NCBI RefSeq assembly: GCF_009833085.1
Contig: NZ_QRBZ01000031.1
Location: 1-64,000, forward strand
Direction of reading: 5' to 3'
Origin: Nitrosomonas oligotropha
GTDB taxonomy: Bacteria; Pseudomonadota; Gammaproteobacteria; Burkholderiales; Nitrosomonadaceae
Length of the DNA stretch: 64,000 nucleotides
The notes below the pieces were generated by a model that searched no databases, had not been told where the DNA came from, and saw only the letters and a list, made by a program, of their open reading frames with translations. The stretch's first letter is position 1. The number at the start of each line of letters is the position of its first letter. Below, one piece after another: positions 27,953 to 36,770 of this stretch. The position numbers were made by a program, and so were the translations under genes.

Positions 27953-28871
27953 CGCGCGTACCAGAATAGTAGCCGTAACCGGTGCTACTGGCTTTATTGG
28001 TAGTGTATTAGTAAAAAAACTGATTCAGAGCGGATGGAATGTTCGTGCGCTCACCCGGACAAATCGATCTTCAAGTGATGAATCCATTCAATGGGTTCAA
28101 GGTGACTTAGATAATCTGACAGCGCTGCATCATTTAGTCGATGATGCAGCGTTTGTTATTCACTGCGCTGCAACAGTAAGGGGCAGCTCTTTTCGTGAAT
28201 TTTCACATATCAATATCACGGGCACCCAGAATCTTTTACGTGCTATTGCTCAAAAGAAACAATCTCCTCGGTTTTTATTAATCTCATCTCTAGCTGCACG
28301 GCAACCGGAACTATCCTGGTATGCACAAAGTAAATACTTGTCTGAGCAAACGCTCGTTACAGACTCAGAGTCATTACGGTGGACAATATTCCGGCCGACG
28401 GCTGTTTATGGTCCCGGCGATAAAGAGTTAAAGCCGCTTTTCCAAGCAATGCATCGTGGAATATTTCCGGTTGTCGGAAAACTCAACAATCGGGTCGGGT
28501 TAATTCATGTCTATGATTTGGTTTCCGCTGTGGAAGCCTGGTTAGCCTCCGAGAATAACCGCAATGGAATTTTTGAGCTGGACGACGGTACACCGGGAGG
28601 ATACAGCTATCAGGGTTTGGCTGAGATGGCGCAACGGGTATGGAAGCGTCCGGTGCATTGTATTACGGTACCCAATATGCTGATTCGGAGCATAGCTTCA
28701 ACGAACCTTTGGTTTGCTCGATTGCTCCGGTATTCCCCCATGCTGACCCCGGGAAAAGTGAATGAGCTACAACATCCTGACTGGGTATGTGATAATACCC
28801 CGTTAATCCATGCACTTCCCGCGTGGCGGCCGAGTATTCGTTTACAAGATGTATTATCTGAAGTAATCTAA
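27942..28871 (+). CDS. NAD(P)-dependent epimerase/dehydratase (CerR-like)
   Basis: This 309-residue extended short-chain dehydrogenase has the Rossmann motif VTGATGFIG at the N-terminus and the active-site YAQSK (Y-x-x-x-K). In Caulobacter, CerR, a protein of this family next to serine palmitoyltransferase, reduces the keto group of the sphingoid product. The neighbours suggest the same here. The GTG start overlaps the ligase gene, so translation is coupled. The exact substrate is inferred from context only. Confidence 0.78.
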   Translation: MIDNARTRIVAVTGATGFIGSVLVKKLIQSGWNVRALTRTNRSSSDESIQWVQGDLDNLTALHHLVDDAAFVIHCAATVRGSSFREFSHINITGTQNLLRAIAQKKQSPRFLLISSLAARQPELSWYAQSKYLSEQTLVTDSESLRWTIFRPTAVYGPGDKELKPLFQAMHRGIFPVVGKLNNRVGLIHVYDLVSAVEAWLASENNRNGIFELDDGTPGGYSYQGLAEMAQRVWKRPVHCITVPNMLIRSIASTNLWFARLLRYSPMLTPGKVNELQHPDWVCDNTPLIHALPAWRPSIRLQDVLSEVI

Positions 28872-28901
28872 CTTCAAATTTAACCACGCTGAATTTAATC
28901 T

Positions 28902-29156
28902 ATGACTGAAAGTAATTACGATGAGATCATGCAATTGCTCTGTGATCGCCTTAGTAGTTTAACCAATTCCAATGCGCAAATTACTCCCGAGACCAATCTA
29001 ATAAGCCAATTATCCATTGACTCAATCAAACTTCTTAATCTGATCATGGAAATTGAAGACACTTTTGATGTTTCAATTCCGATCAACGCGTTAACAGATG
29101 TGCAAACTGTCCGTGAATTGGTCGACTTGGTCTATAAAATTAAAACAGCGTCATAA
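28902..29156 (+). CDS. Acyl carrier protein, specialised (AcpR-like)
   Basis: This 84-residue acidic helical protein carries the phosphopantetheine attachment motif DSIKLLNL, with Ser41 as the expected site. It is not the housekeeping AcpP (which reads DSLDTVEL). It lies between the SDR gene and the serine-palmitoyltransferase-like gene, whose ATG overlaps its TAA. It probably carries the acyl chain made by the upstream ligase to the downstream enzyme. Confidence 0.85.
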   Translation: MTESNYDEIMQLLCDRLSSLTNSNAQITPETNLISQLSIDSIKLLNLIMEIEDTFDVSIPINALTDVQTVRELVDLVYKIKTAS

Positions 29157-30340
29157 TGAATTTACTTGAGAAAATTGATGCAGCCGCAGCTGCAAGAATA
29201 GCGCTTCTGCCTAATGGTGTGGGAGCTTTTGGCATTCCGATCGAAGAAGTATATTCTGCGACAGAAGCCAGGATTGGAGATCGCCGCGTACTCTTGTTGG
29301 GTACTAATAATTATCTGGGTTTGACTTTTGCTCCGGAGTGTATCCAGGCCGCGCACGATGCTATTGATAAGGAAGGTACCGGCACTACGGGGTCGAGAAT
29401 GGCGAATGGCAGCTATTTCGGCCATCGTGCTTTGGAAAGGGAATTCGCCGATTTTTATCAATGCAGTTCCAGCATCGTTTTTACAACAGGCTATCAAGCG
29501 AATTTGGGTACGATTTCGGGTTTGGTCGGGCCGGGGGATACGGTATTAATCGATGGCGATTCCCATGCGAGTATTTATGATGGCTGTATTCTCAGCGGGG
29601 CCGATATCATTCGCTTCAAGCACAATGATACGGCTGACATGGAGAAACGCCTGCGCCGGCTGGGTAATCGCATTGAAACTACGCTGATTATTGCTGAGGG
29701 AATTTATAGCATGCTGGGCGATCAGGCGCCTTTGGCAGAAATTGTCAGATTAAAGAATCAGTATGGTTGTCTATTGCTGCTTGATGAAGCGCACTCACTG
29801 GGCGTTTTGGGTGAAACAGGCCAAGGCTTGGTGGAAAAAACAGGGTTGTTGCAAGAAGTTGATTTTATTACCGGAACCTTCAGTAAAAGCTTGTGCAGTA
29901 TCGGTGGATTTTGTGTGAGCAATCATCCGCAGCTCGAGCAATTGCGCTATATCAGTCACCCCTATATCTTTACCGCATCACCGTCCCCTGCAACGATTGC
30001 TTCAACCCGTGCAGCACTAGAATTATTGCGTAACGGAAGTCATCTGCGGAAACAATTGTGGAATAACTGCACACAGCTATATTCTGCCCTCAAGGAAGCC
30101 GGTTATGAGCTTGGTCCGGATCCTGGCCCGGTTATCGCAGCGGTTGTGGACACGCCGCAACAAGCCCTATTGCTGTGGCAAAGACTGCTTGAGCATAATA
30201 TTTATGTGAATTTGATTTTGCCGCCCGCGGCACCGGAAGGTAAATCGCTGGTACGATGCAGCGTGAACGCGGCGCATACTCGCGATCAGATCCAGCATGT
30301 GGGCGATACTTTTACAAAATTATTTAAAGAAATAAACTGA
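29156..30340 (+). CDS. spt: Serine palmitoyltransferase-like alpha-oxoamine synthase
   Basis: This 394-residue PLP enzyme belongs to the family of 8-amino-7-oxononanoate synthase (BioF), KBL and serine palmitoyltransferase. Visible motifs are GTNNYLGLTF, GTGTTGSRMANGS, DEAHSLGVLG and the PLP lysine K244 in TFSKS. BioF is the main alternative, but no biotin gene is near, and the adjoining acyl-ACP ligase, carrier protein and CerR-like reductase point to long-chain base synthesis (serine plus acyl-ACP giving 3-ketosphinganine). It overlaps the carrier gene by one base. No clear terminator follows. A bacterial ceramide synthase (bCerS) is not in the window. Confidence 0.8.
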   Translation: MNLLEKIDAAAAARIALLPNGVGAFGIPIEEVYSATEARIGDRRVLLLGTNNYLGLTFAPECIQAAHDAIDKEGTGTTGSRMANGSYFGHRALEREFADFYQCSSSIVFTTGYQANLGTISGLVGPGDTVLIDGDSHASIYDGCILSGADIIRFKHNDTADMEKRLRRLGNRIETTLIIAEGIYSMLGDQAPLAEIVRLKNQYGCLLLLDEAHSLGVLGETGQGLVEKTGLLQEVDFITGTFSKSLCSIGGFCVSNHPQLEQLRYISHPYIFTASPSPATIASTRAALELLRNGSHLRKQLWNNCTQLYSALKEAGYELGPDPGPVIAAVVDTPQQALLLWQRLLEHNIYVNLILPPAAPEGKSLVRCSVNAAHTRDQIQHVGDTFTKLFKEIN

Positions 30341-30471
30341 CATTGCTAAGTTCCGCGATGTTATGTTGTACCAGTTGTTTAACTGAACAAAATAGAAAAG
30401 AATTCCTGCTGAATACTGATTTTGCCGATACGTAACGAGATCTGATACGGTCTTTTTCTGGAGGTGCCGCC

Positions 30472-31128
30472 ATGAGAATGTTGCAAGGATTGGTATTCGT
30501 ATTTTTTTCTTGCTTCACCCATAACAATGTATACGCAATCAGCATTGTGTACCAAGGGTTTGAATGCCTGAATGCCGTCAATACGGAAGATCCGGCGCCG
30601 AATAACGGCACGCCCGTCCAGAGCAGATTTGAAGTCATTGAGGACTCCGGAGACGGAATATACCGTTTAAAGCTGACTGGCGGCATTCCTCGCTTCGTCA
30701 GTAACGATCGTACGGTATGTATTGATAAAGCGACGGCTATCGGCTATTCCGGCATTCCTGAAATCGATGGCTTGCCTCAACCCTTAGACTCAATCGATGC
30801 GACCGGTTATTTTGATGGGGAAGAGCTGATAATTGTCACCAGTTCACTCTATACCGACTTAAGCGCTAGAAGAAATCCATTTTCGTCATTCACGACCAGT
30901 TTTATTTTCCCTTTTACAAATACGCTGATCTTTAATTTTAATTCTACGGTATCTACTTTTAGATTGAAGAAAATGGTTCGTAATCGAGGGTTTGTGCATA
31001 CCAGTGGGTCCACAAACTCGATCACGCCATTTTTTGAGACAGTGTTGCCATCGTTTAACAAGGAAGCGCAGGATAAGCCAGTCATATTGACTCCGTTCGC
31101 TACGATAGAATATAAGCTGGAGAAATGA
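30472..31128 (+). CDS. Predicted secreted protein of unknown function
   Basis: This 218-residue protein starts after a strong GGAGG (30460-30464). A signal peptide of about 22 residues (hydrophobic FVFFSCF core, cleavage near VYA) is followed by a beta-rich, Ser/Thr-rich domain with only two further cysteines visible (C27-region and VCID). I do not recognise a family. It stands alone between the ceramide-type cluster and a lipoprotein gene. Confidence 0.65.
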   Translation: MRMLQGLVFVFFSCFTHNNVYAISIVYQGFECLNAVNTEDPAPNNGTPVQSRFEVIEDSGDGIYRLKLTGGIPRFVSNDRTVCIDKATAIGYSGIPEIDGLPQPLDSIDATGYFDGEELIIVTSSLYTDLSARRNPFSSFTTSFIFPFTNTLIFNFNSTVSTFRLKKMVRNRGFVHTSGSTNSITPFFETVLPSFNKEAQDKPVILTPFATIEYKLEK

Positions 31129-31540
31129 TTTGGTGATAAATATCCCAATGCGCTGATAGCAGTCTGCTTGTGTGTATTGTAAGTTGACAACGCCGCTTCT
31201 CCCTGGCCTTGATGATTTGGCAATCAATGGTTTCTTAGCAGGTTTTCGGCAAGCGCCAGTGATGTGAAATATAGGAGTGGGAATCGCGCCTCCAATCACC
31301 ATAAAAGTTAAGCTCATCACTAAATAGTGTATTCGGATTGCGTTATGTGCCGAAAAGTGTGATAGTTCACATCGCAACATAATAAGTTAGTCCGCGTAAT
31401 AATAAATAAAAAACATGTTGTGGTAAGTTTAAGGACTAATAAAATAAGGCGCTGAAGTTAAACAAGTTTGTCATTGAAGTATGTACTTGATGCAAATTTA
31501 ATGACGTTTCACATATACATTTTCACTATGGAGGGTAGCA
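31129..31540. other. 412-base gap with promoter and CRP-like palindrome
   Basis: No supported gene lies here. It holds TGTGA-TAGT-TCACA (31358-31371), which resembles a CRP/FNR half-site pair but with a 4-base rather than 6-base spacer, and a promoter candidate close to the lipoprotein gene. Confidence 0.4.
31474..31502 (+). promoter_or_regulatory. Sigma-70 promoter candidate of the lipoprotein gene
   Basis: TTGAAG (31474-31479), a 17-base spacer and TTTAAT (31497-31502) match the consensus in 4 of 6 and 5 of 6 positions. The leader would be about 30 bases, and GGAGGG precedes the ATG. Confidence 0.45.
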
Positions 31541-32065
31541 ATGAAATCTAGTAAGATCAGTAAGTTAGTGGCTTATACTATTCTTTTGTTATCATTGGGA
31601 TTATTGTTTGGCTGTAAACCAATTTTTGAAAAGAAACCAATTCCTAAAGATAACAAAGATGCAGCGGCAGCACCTGCTGCAGCGGCTGCTCCGGCAGCAG
31701 CTCCTGCTCCAGCAGCACCAGCCGCAACACCTGCTCCGGCCCCAGCTCCAGCTGAACCCGCAGCTAAAATTGAAGAAGTGCAAAGTATACAGAGCATAGA
31801 ATCAGCAGCTTCGACTCAGGAAGCTCAGCCAAGCGCAGCCGCCGCACAATCAGTGGATGATGGTAATGATGTGGTGAAAGTGACTCCGGTAATTATGCGG
31901 AAAATACAGCAAGCACTTGCAAATGCAGGGTTTAATCCTGGTCCGGCAGATGGTGTCAGTGGTGCTAAAACAGTGGCAGCTATCGAAAGCTTCCAAAAAC
32001 AAAATAACATTCCAACCGGTAAAATCACCAAAAGAACGTTACGCGCGTTGGGTGTTGATTTCTAA
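31541..32065 (+). CDS. Peptidoglycan-binding lipoprotein
   Basis: This 174-residue protein has a lipoprotein signal ending LLFGC (Cys25), then an Ala/Pro-rich linker (about residues 40-75) and a C-terminal PG_binding_1 domain (about 112-174) with MRKIQQALANAGFNPGPADGVSGAKTVAAIESFQ. It should be anchored in a membrane, with its end touching the cell wall, like other envelope-tethering lipoproteins. It forms a single-gene unit with its own promoter and a strong terminator. Its exact role is unknown. Confidence 0.85.
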   Translation: MKSSKISKLVAYTILLLSLGLLFGCKPIFEKKPIPKDNKDAAAAPAAAAAPAAAPAPAAPAATPAPAPAPAEPAAKIEEVQSIQSIESAASTQEAQPSAAAAQSVDDGNDVVKVTPVIMRKIQQALANAGFNPGPADGVSGAKTVAAIESFQKQNNIPTGKITKRTLRALGVDF

Positions 32066-32090
32066 GCAGCAAATTACAGCATGAGATTTT

Positions 32091-32124
32091 ATACACCAAG
32101 GATCATGGTCCTTGGTGTATTTTT
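32091..32124 (+). terminator. Strong rho-independent terminator
   Basis: ATACACCAAGGA (32091-32102) and TCCTTGGTGTAT (32109-32120) form a perfect 12-bp stem with loop TCATGG, followed by T residues. It closes the lipoprotein unit. Confidence 0.88.
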
Positions 32125-32514
32125 ATCGGCTGGGTAATTTTCAATAATCAGGCAATTTATTCTGCGTTGTAATATTATTGAAGCCAGTTCTTAGTTTTCC
32201 GGTTGATTTAAAAATATTTGCTATACGAGCAACCATGTTCTATAGTTAAATTTCAAATCCGGTTTCAGAGTTTATTCAGGTAATTATAGATCTAAAGATG
32301 CTGAACAATATCCATAGTCATTGGTTGTGAATATCTACTTTAGTTTTTAAATTCCACAGCATAAGTTGAGTTTCGCCAAATGGCGCAAACTGATTGCATG
32401 TATGTCAGCATTTTCCGGATAGATTTGCGTTAATTACGCGATTGGTTTTGTTAAATTTCGTTCAGTAGCATTAGTCATTAATTTGCTTTTGAAGTACTTT
32501 TGGAGGTTTTGCTC
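32125..32514. other. AT-rich gap before hpnH with a bulged hairpin
   Basis: No gene is seen. AGTTTCGCCA (32369-32378) pairs with TGGCG-c-AAACT (32381-32391), a 10-bp stem with one bulged base and a two-base loop. It could be an operator or part of the hpnH leader. Confidence 0.35.
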
Positions 32515-33633
32515 ATGGGAGTTCCTTTACGTCAACAGATTGCGGTTGGCACTTATCTAATCAAACAGAAGTTAAAAGGGGTTAAAAAATATCCTCTGGT
32601 ACTGATGCTGGAGCCTTTATTCCGCTGTAATCTGGCATGCGCCGGGTGCGGAAAAATTGCGCATCCGGAAGATGTGCTCGATCAACGTCTTTCGTATGAA
32701 GAGTGCATGGAGGCAGTCGATGAATGTGGCGCGCCCATGGTGTCAATCCCGGGTGGTGAACCGTTACTTCATAAAGAAATGCCGCAAATTGTCGCGGGCA
32801 TTATTAAACGGAAGAAGTATGTTTATCTGTGTACAAACGCACTGTTATTAAAGAAACGGATCGATGACTATACACCGTCGCCTTATCTGACTTTCTCCAT
32901 TCATTTGGATGGCATGAAGGAACGGCATGATGCTTCAGTTTGCCAGGATGGTGTTTTTGATCGTGCGGTTGAGGCGATCAAGCTGGCATTGGATAAAGGT
33001 TTCAGAGTGACTGTTAATTGCACGCTATTCCAAGGCGAAACACCGGAGGATGTTGCTGAGTTTCTCGACTATGCCATGGAACTGGGTGTTGAAGCCGCCA
33101 CAATTGCGCCGGGATTCAGCTATGAGAAAGCCCCGCAACAGGATGTTTTCATTAAAAGCCAGGATACCAAAGTATTATTCCGCGGCATTTTTGAATTGGG
33201 TAAAAAATTAAAGCGCAAATGGAGATTGAATCATTCCGCGCTGTATCTGGATTACCTGGCCGGAAATCAGGATTATGAGTGCACGCCGTGGGGAAATCCG
33301 ACACGCAATGTATTCGGTTGGCAGAAACCATGCTATTTGTTGTCTGACGAAGGTTATGCAAAAACCTTCAAAGAGCTTCTCGACGATACGCCGTGGGAAA
33401 AATACGGCACGGCAAATAATCCAAAATGCGCACAATGCATGGCTCACTGCGGATATGAAGCGACTGCGGTGGAAGATACCCTGCAACGGCCATGGAAAGC
33501 GATGGTAGCAGCGATGAGAGGACCCAGAACGACCGGTCCTATGGTTGCTGAGCCTACGCCTAAGTGGGCAACTGAAGAAAGCAAAGCATCCAAGAAGCTT
33601 TCAGATATAACGGTCACGCTGATTAACAAATAA
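32515..33633 (+). CDS. hpnH: Hopanoid biosynthesis radical SAM protein HpnH
   Basis: This 372-residue radical SAM enzyme has the iron-sulfur motif CNLACAGC (C-x3-C-x2-C) and an SPASM-like C-terminus with CAQC and C-G-Y. HpnH adds the adenosyl group to diploptene to give adenosylhopane, the first step of side-chain extension. The ATG at 32515 is chosen over an in-frame TTG at 32500 because GGAGG lies at 32502-32506. hpnB and hpnM follow. Confidence 0.92.
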   Translation: MGVPLRQQIAVGTYLIKQKLKGVKKYPLVLMLEPLFRCNLACAGCGKIAHPEDVLDQRLSYEECMEAVDECGAPMVSIPGGEPLLHKEMPQIVAGIIKRKKYVYLCTNALLLKKRIDDYTPSPYLTFSIHLDGMKERHDASVCQDGVFDRAVEAIKLALDKGFRVTVNCTLFQGETPEDVAEFLDYAMELGVEAATIAPGFSYEKAPQQDVFIKSQDTKVLFRGIFELGKKLKRKWRLNHSALYLDYLAGNQDYECTPWGNPTRNVFGWQKPCYLLSDEGYAKTFKELLDDTPWEKYGTANNPKCAQCMAHCGYEATAVEDTLQRPWKAMVAAMRGPRTTGPMVAEPTPKWATEESKASKKLSDITVTLINK

Positions 33634-33677
33634 CAGATGCAGGTACTGAGACCGGTTTTTAGAATCTGCCCGGAATA

Positions 33678-34805
33678 ATGGTGGAATTAGTTTTATACGC
33701 CTCTATTTTCGGCGCTATATGCTGGGTAGCACTGGCATTGCTCCCGTGGCGCCCCTGGAGCACGCGCGAGAAGATAGAAACGCCAGCATTATTCCAATCC
33801 GGTGAAGAATTGGGCGATATTACCGTACTGATTCCGGCGCGCAACGAAGGTCCTTACATCGGGCACACACTCAATGGTGTTAGAGCACAGGGCGTCAATG
33901 TGCGTATCATTGTGATCGATGATCAATCCAGCGACGATACCGCTGAACAAACAAGGCGCAGCGGTGCGCAGGTATTATCCGGTACCGCGCCGCCTGCGGG
34001 GTGGAGCGGTAAATTATGGGCGCTGGAGCAAGGATTGCGGGAAGTTAAAACTCCCTACACTCTATTACTGGATGCGGATATCGAACTGACCCCAGGGATT
34101 GTTCCTGAGTTGCAGCGCAAAGCACGCGCTGAGAATCTGGCATTGGTATCATTGATGGCTGAGCCGCCAATGGTGAACTTCATCGAGCGCTTACTGATGC
34201 CCGCATTTATATTTTTCTTTAAGCTGTTGTATCCTTTCGGTTTGGCGAATAAACCGCAATCCCGCATTGCAGCAGCAGCGGGCGGATGTATTCTGGTGGA
34301 AACACAAGCATTGCGCTTAACCGGGGCGTTTGCCAATCTGCATAATGCGCTGATCGATGATTGCACTTTAGCGGCGCATATCAAACGCGCGGGTTTGCGT
34401 ACTTATATCGGACTCAGTCATGCGGCGCGGAGTCATCGCGGTTATCATGCATTGCAGCCGATTTGGGAAATGGTCGCTCGTACTGCTTTCACGCAATTAA
34501 AATACTCGCTGAATTTGCTCATCGTCTGCACGGTGTTAATGACTTCGATGTTTTGGGCCGCACCGTTTGCATTTTTGCTGTCATCAATGGAAGCCTATAC
34601 AGTGAGCGCATTGGCATGGATAGCTATGTTTTTTACCTATGCGCCAACTTTAACTTATTATCATCGTTCTCCGCTCTGGGGGCTGGCATTGCCCGCAATC
34701 GGCACATTGTATCTTGCCATGACCTGGACATCGGCACTGCGCTACTGGCGCGGGGAGCGTGCTCGTTGGAAAGATCGTCATTATGAAAGTAAAACAAACT
34801 ATTAA
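33678..34805 (+). CDS. hpnB: Hopene-associated glycosyltransferase HpnB
   Basis: This 375-residue family-2 glycosyltransferase has an N-terminal membrane segment, a GT-A domain with VLIPARNEG, VIDDQSSD and DADIE, and C-terminal membrane segments (about 275-360). Length and layout match HpnB, found beside squalene-hopene genes. The reaction of HpnB is not firmly established. The position after hpnH and before hpnM supports the call. The stop overlaps hpnM. Confidence 0.88.
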   Translation: MVELVLYASIFGAICWVALALLPWRPWSTREKIETPALFQSGEELGDITVLIPARNEGPYIGHTLNGVRAQGVNVRIIVIDDQSSDDTAEQTRRSGAQVLSGTAPPAGWSGKLWALEQGLREVKTPYTLLLDADIELTPGIVPELQRKARAENLALVSLMAEPPMVNFIERLLMPAFIFFFKLLYPFGLANKPQSRIAAAAGGCILVETQALRLTGAFANLHNALIDDCTLAAHIKRAGLRTYIGLSHAARSHRGYHALQPIWEMVARTAFTQLKYSLNLLIVCTVLMTSMFWAAPFAFLLSSMEAYTVSALAWIAMFFTYAPTLTYYHRSPLWGLALPAIGTLYLAMTWTSALRYWRGERARWKDRHYESKTNY

Positions 34806-35421
34806 ATTGTTGCTGGCAGGATGCCTGATGCTGGCGCTGCTGTTATCTGTATCTCCGGTATTAAGCGCATCTGGCGCTGGTCCGGACAATCCGGAACAAG
34901 TTATCGGCCAATTGCAATCTTCTCTGCTCCAAGTCATGCGTGAAGGTGAGAAGCTGGGGTATGAAGGACGCTATAAATTTCTCGAGCCGGTCATTGACCA
35001 GTCGCATGACATCGATCTGATCATCAAGACCATACTCGGTGCAACTTACTGGTCGCAATTGGACAAAACGCAGCAAGACCTGATTGTAAGCACTTTCCGC
35101 CAATTGAGTATTGCCACATACGCCAGCCGGTTTACCCAATACGAGGGAGAACAGTTTAAGATCATCGAGCAACGCGCCTTGCCGCGCGATCAAACCCTGG
35201 TGCGCAGCCAGCTGACAAAATCCGACGGTGGTACGGTAAATTTCGATTACGTGTTACATCAGGCGGAAGGACACTGGCGGATCGCCAATATCCTGTTTGA
35301 CGGCGTGAGCGACCTTGCCATAAAACGCGGCGAATATCGTGCCGTGTTGCAACGGGATGGTTTTGCTGCATTGATAGAACTGCTGAAGGAAAAAATAACG
35401 TTAGCGCAGCAGCAGAACTAA
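34783..35421 (+). CDS. hpnM: HpnM, MlaC/Ttg2D-type periplasmic lipid-binding protein
   Basis: This 212-residue protein has a signal peptide (MKVKQTIKLLLAGCLML...LSAS) and an MlaC/Ttg2D fold. MlaC-type proteins ferry lipids between inner and outer membranes; the hopanoid-linked HpnM is proposed to do so for hopanoids with HpnN. The ATG at 34783, overlapping hpnB by 23 bases, gives a proper signal peptide; an in-frame start at 34759 adds eight residues that would not fit. The gene meets rsmB tail to tail with a gap of three bases. Confidence 0.88.
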   Translation: MKVKQTIKLLLAGCLMLALLLSVSPVLSASGAGPDNPEQVIGQLQSSLLQVMREGEKLGYEGRYKFLEPVIDQSHDIDLIIKTILGATYWSQLDKTQQDLIVSTFRQLSIATYASRFTQYEGEQFKIIEQRALPRDQTLVRSQLTKSDGGTVNFDYVLHQAEGHWRIANILFDGVSDLAIKRGEYRAVLQRDGFAALIELLKEKITLAQQQN

Positions 35422-35424
35422 CAA

Positions 35425-36732
35425 TCAGACCGTCTCAGCTTCACTGACGGGTTCCGGTTTACTATCTGTTTCCGCTGTTTCCGCACGCATTAAAGCCGCT
35501 GCAAAAAAGCCATCGGTCTGATGCAGCCGTGGAGATAGTTGTAAGAATTCCCCGGTATTGAGCGGTATTTTCTGCTGCGATAGCAATTCCGAACAATTCA
35601 ATAAAGTAAATTGCGGATGTGTGGCAAGAAAATCGCCAATAACGGCCTGATTTTCTTCCGGAAGGAAGCTGCATGTCGCATAAACCAGGCGGCCGCCGGG
35701 TTTAAGCAAACCGGCAGCGGCGGACAGAATGGCCGCTTGTTTTGCCTTCAATTCTTCGATGCTCTGTGCGGATTGGCGCCATTTTAGATCCGGGTTGCGC
35801 CGCAAGGTACCGAGACCGCTGCAGGGCGCGTCGACCAAAACGCGATCTATTTTTCCCGACAATCTCTTGATCTTGCTGTCATTCTCATCCGAAATGCGCT
35901 GCGTATGCAAGTTCGACAAGCCGGAGCGCTTGAAGCGGGGTTTCAGATTACTCAATCTTTTTTCCGAAACGTCAAACGCATAAAGACGTCCTTTTGAATT
36001 CATCAAAGCGCCCAGTAGCAGCGATTTCCCGCCAGCACCGGCGCAGAAATCGACAACCATTTCGCCTCGCTTCGGCGCCAGTAAGTAGCCGAGCAACTGG
36101 CTGCCTTCGTCCTGTACTTCTATTTTTCCCGATAAGAAGAGCGCATGGCGATTGATCGCGGGCTTGCCAATGAGGCGGATACCGCAAGGGGAATAAGGCG
36201 TTGCTTGTGCTTCGATGCCTTCCTGCGCCAATGTTTCAAGTACCTCAGCGCGCTTGGCGAGAATAGTATTCACCCGCAGATCGAGCGGCGCCGGTTGTTG
36301 TAAGGAAAGCCCCAAATCAAGAATATCGCTATCCGGCATGCTGTGCTGCAATTTTTCCACCACCCATGCAGGAAATTCCGCCTGGATTGCCAGCGGTAAC
36401 GTATCCGGTTTGCTGCCTTTGATTTCCGCCAGCCATTTGCTTTCCGTTTCGCTGATCAGCGGTGACAATTCACGTAAGTTCATGCCTTGAAATTTAGCCA
36501 GATAAGCGAGCACCAAAGCGCGTGGCGTTATGCCGTTTGTCAGGCTTTCAAGAAAAAAACGGTGGCGTAAAATGCCAAAAACAGTTTCCGCGATGAATGC
36601 CCGGTCTTGCCCGCCAAGCATGGGATTTTCCCGGAAAAAGCGGCGCATGATGGCATCGGCGGGATATTCCAGCGGCAGTACGGTACGCATGGCGACGATG
36701 GCCGCGTCTAATTGAGGAGGTATTAAATGCAT
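35425..36732 (-). CDS. rsmB: 16S rRNA m5C967 methyltransferase RsmB-like
   Basis: This 435-residue protein has an N-terminal NusB-like helical part and a C-terminal SAM methyltransferase of the RsmB/NOP2/Sun family: VVDFCAGAGGKSLLLG (SAM binding), DAPCSGLGTLRRNPDLKW and YATCSF (the two catalytic cysteine motifs). It methylates C967 of 16S rRNA in E. coli. The C-terminus ends in an acidic tail. It is followed on the same strand by a DUF3108 gene upstream, as often in betaproteobacteria. Confidence 0.88.
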   Translation of the reverse strand: MHLIPPQLDAAIVAMRTVLPLEYPADAIMRRFFRENPMLGGQDRAFIAETVFGILRHRFFLESLTNGITPRALVLAYLAKFQGMNLRELSPLISETESKWLAEIKGSKPDTLPLAIQAEFPAWVVEKLQHSMPDSDILDLGLSLQQPAPLDLRVNTILAKRAEVLETLAQEGIEAQATPYSPCGIRLIGKPAINRHALFLSGKIEVQDEGSQLLGYLLAPKRGEMVVDFCAGAGGKSLLLGALMNSKGRLYAFDVSEKRLSNLKPRFKRSGLSNLHTQRISDENDSKIKRLSGKIDRVLVDAPCSGLGTLRRNPDLKWRQSAQSIEELKAKQAAILSAAAGLLKPGGRLVYATCSFLPEENQAVIGDFLATHPQFTLLNCSELLSQQKIPLNTGEFLQLSPRLHQTDGFFAAALMRAETAETDSKPEPVSEAETV

Positions 36733-36770
36733 TGATTTCCAGTGTGTAAGCTATCAGCGTAGCAAATGAA

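Noticed and set aside
29156-30340. BioF (biotin synthesis) assignment
   Set aside because: The family is shared, but no biotin genes are near, and the coupled acyl-ACP ligase, carrier and reductase favour long-chain base synthesis. Not fully excluded.
30849-31380. Minus-strand frames overlapping the secreted protein gene
   Set aside because: Two overlapping frames lack ribosome sites and most of their length mirrors the plus-strand gene. The part in the gap (31129-31380) looked faintly protein-like, but I could not link it to a transposase or other family.
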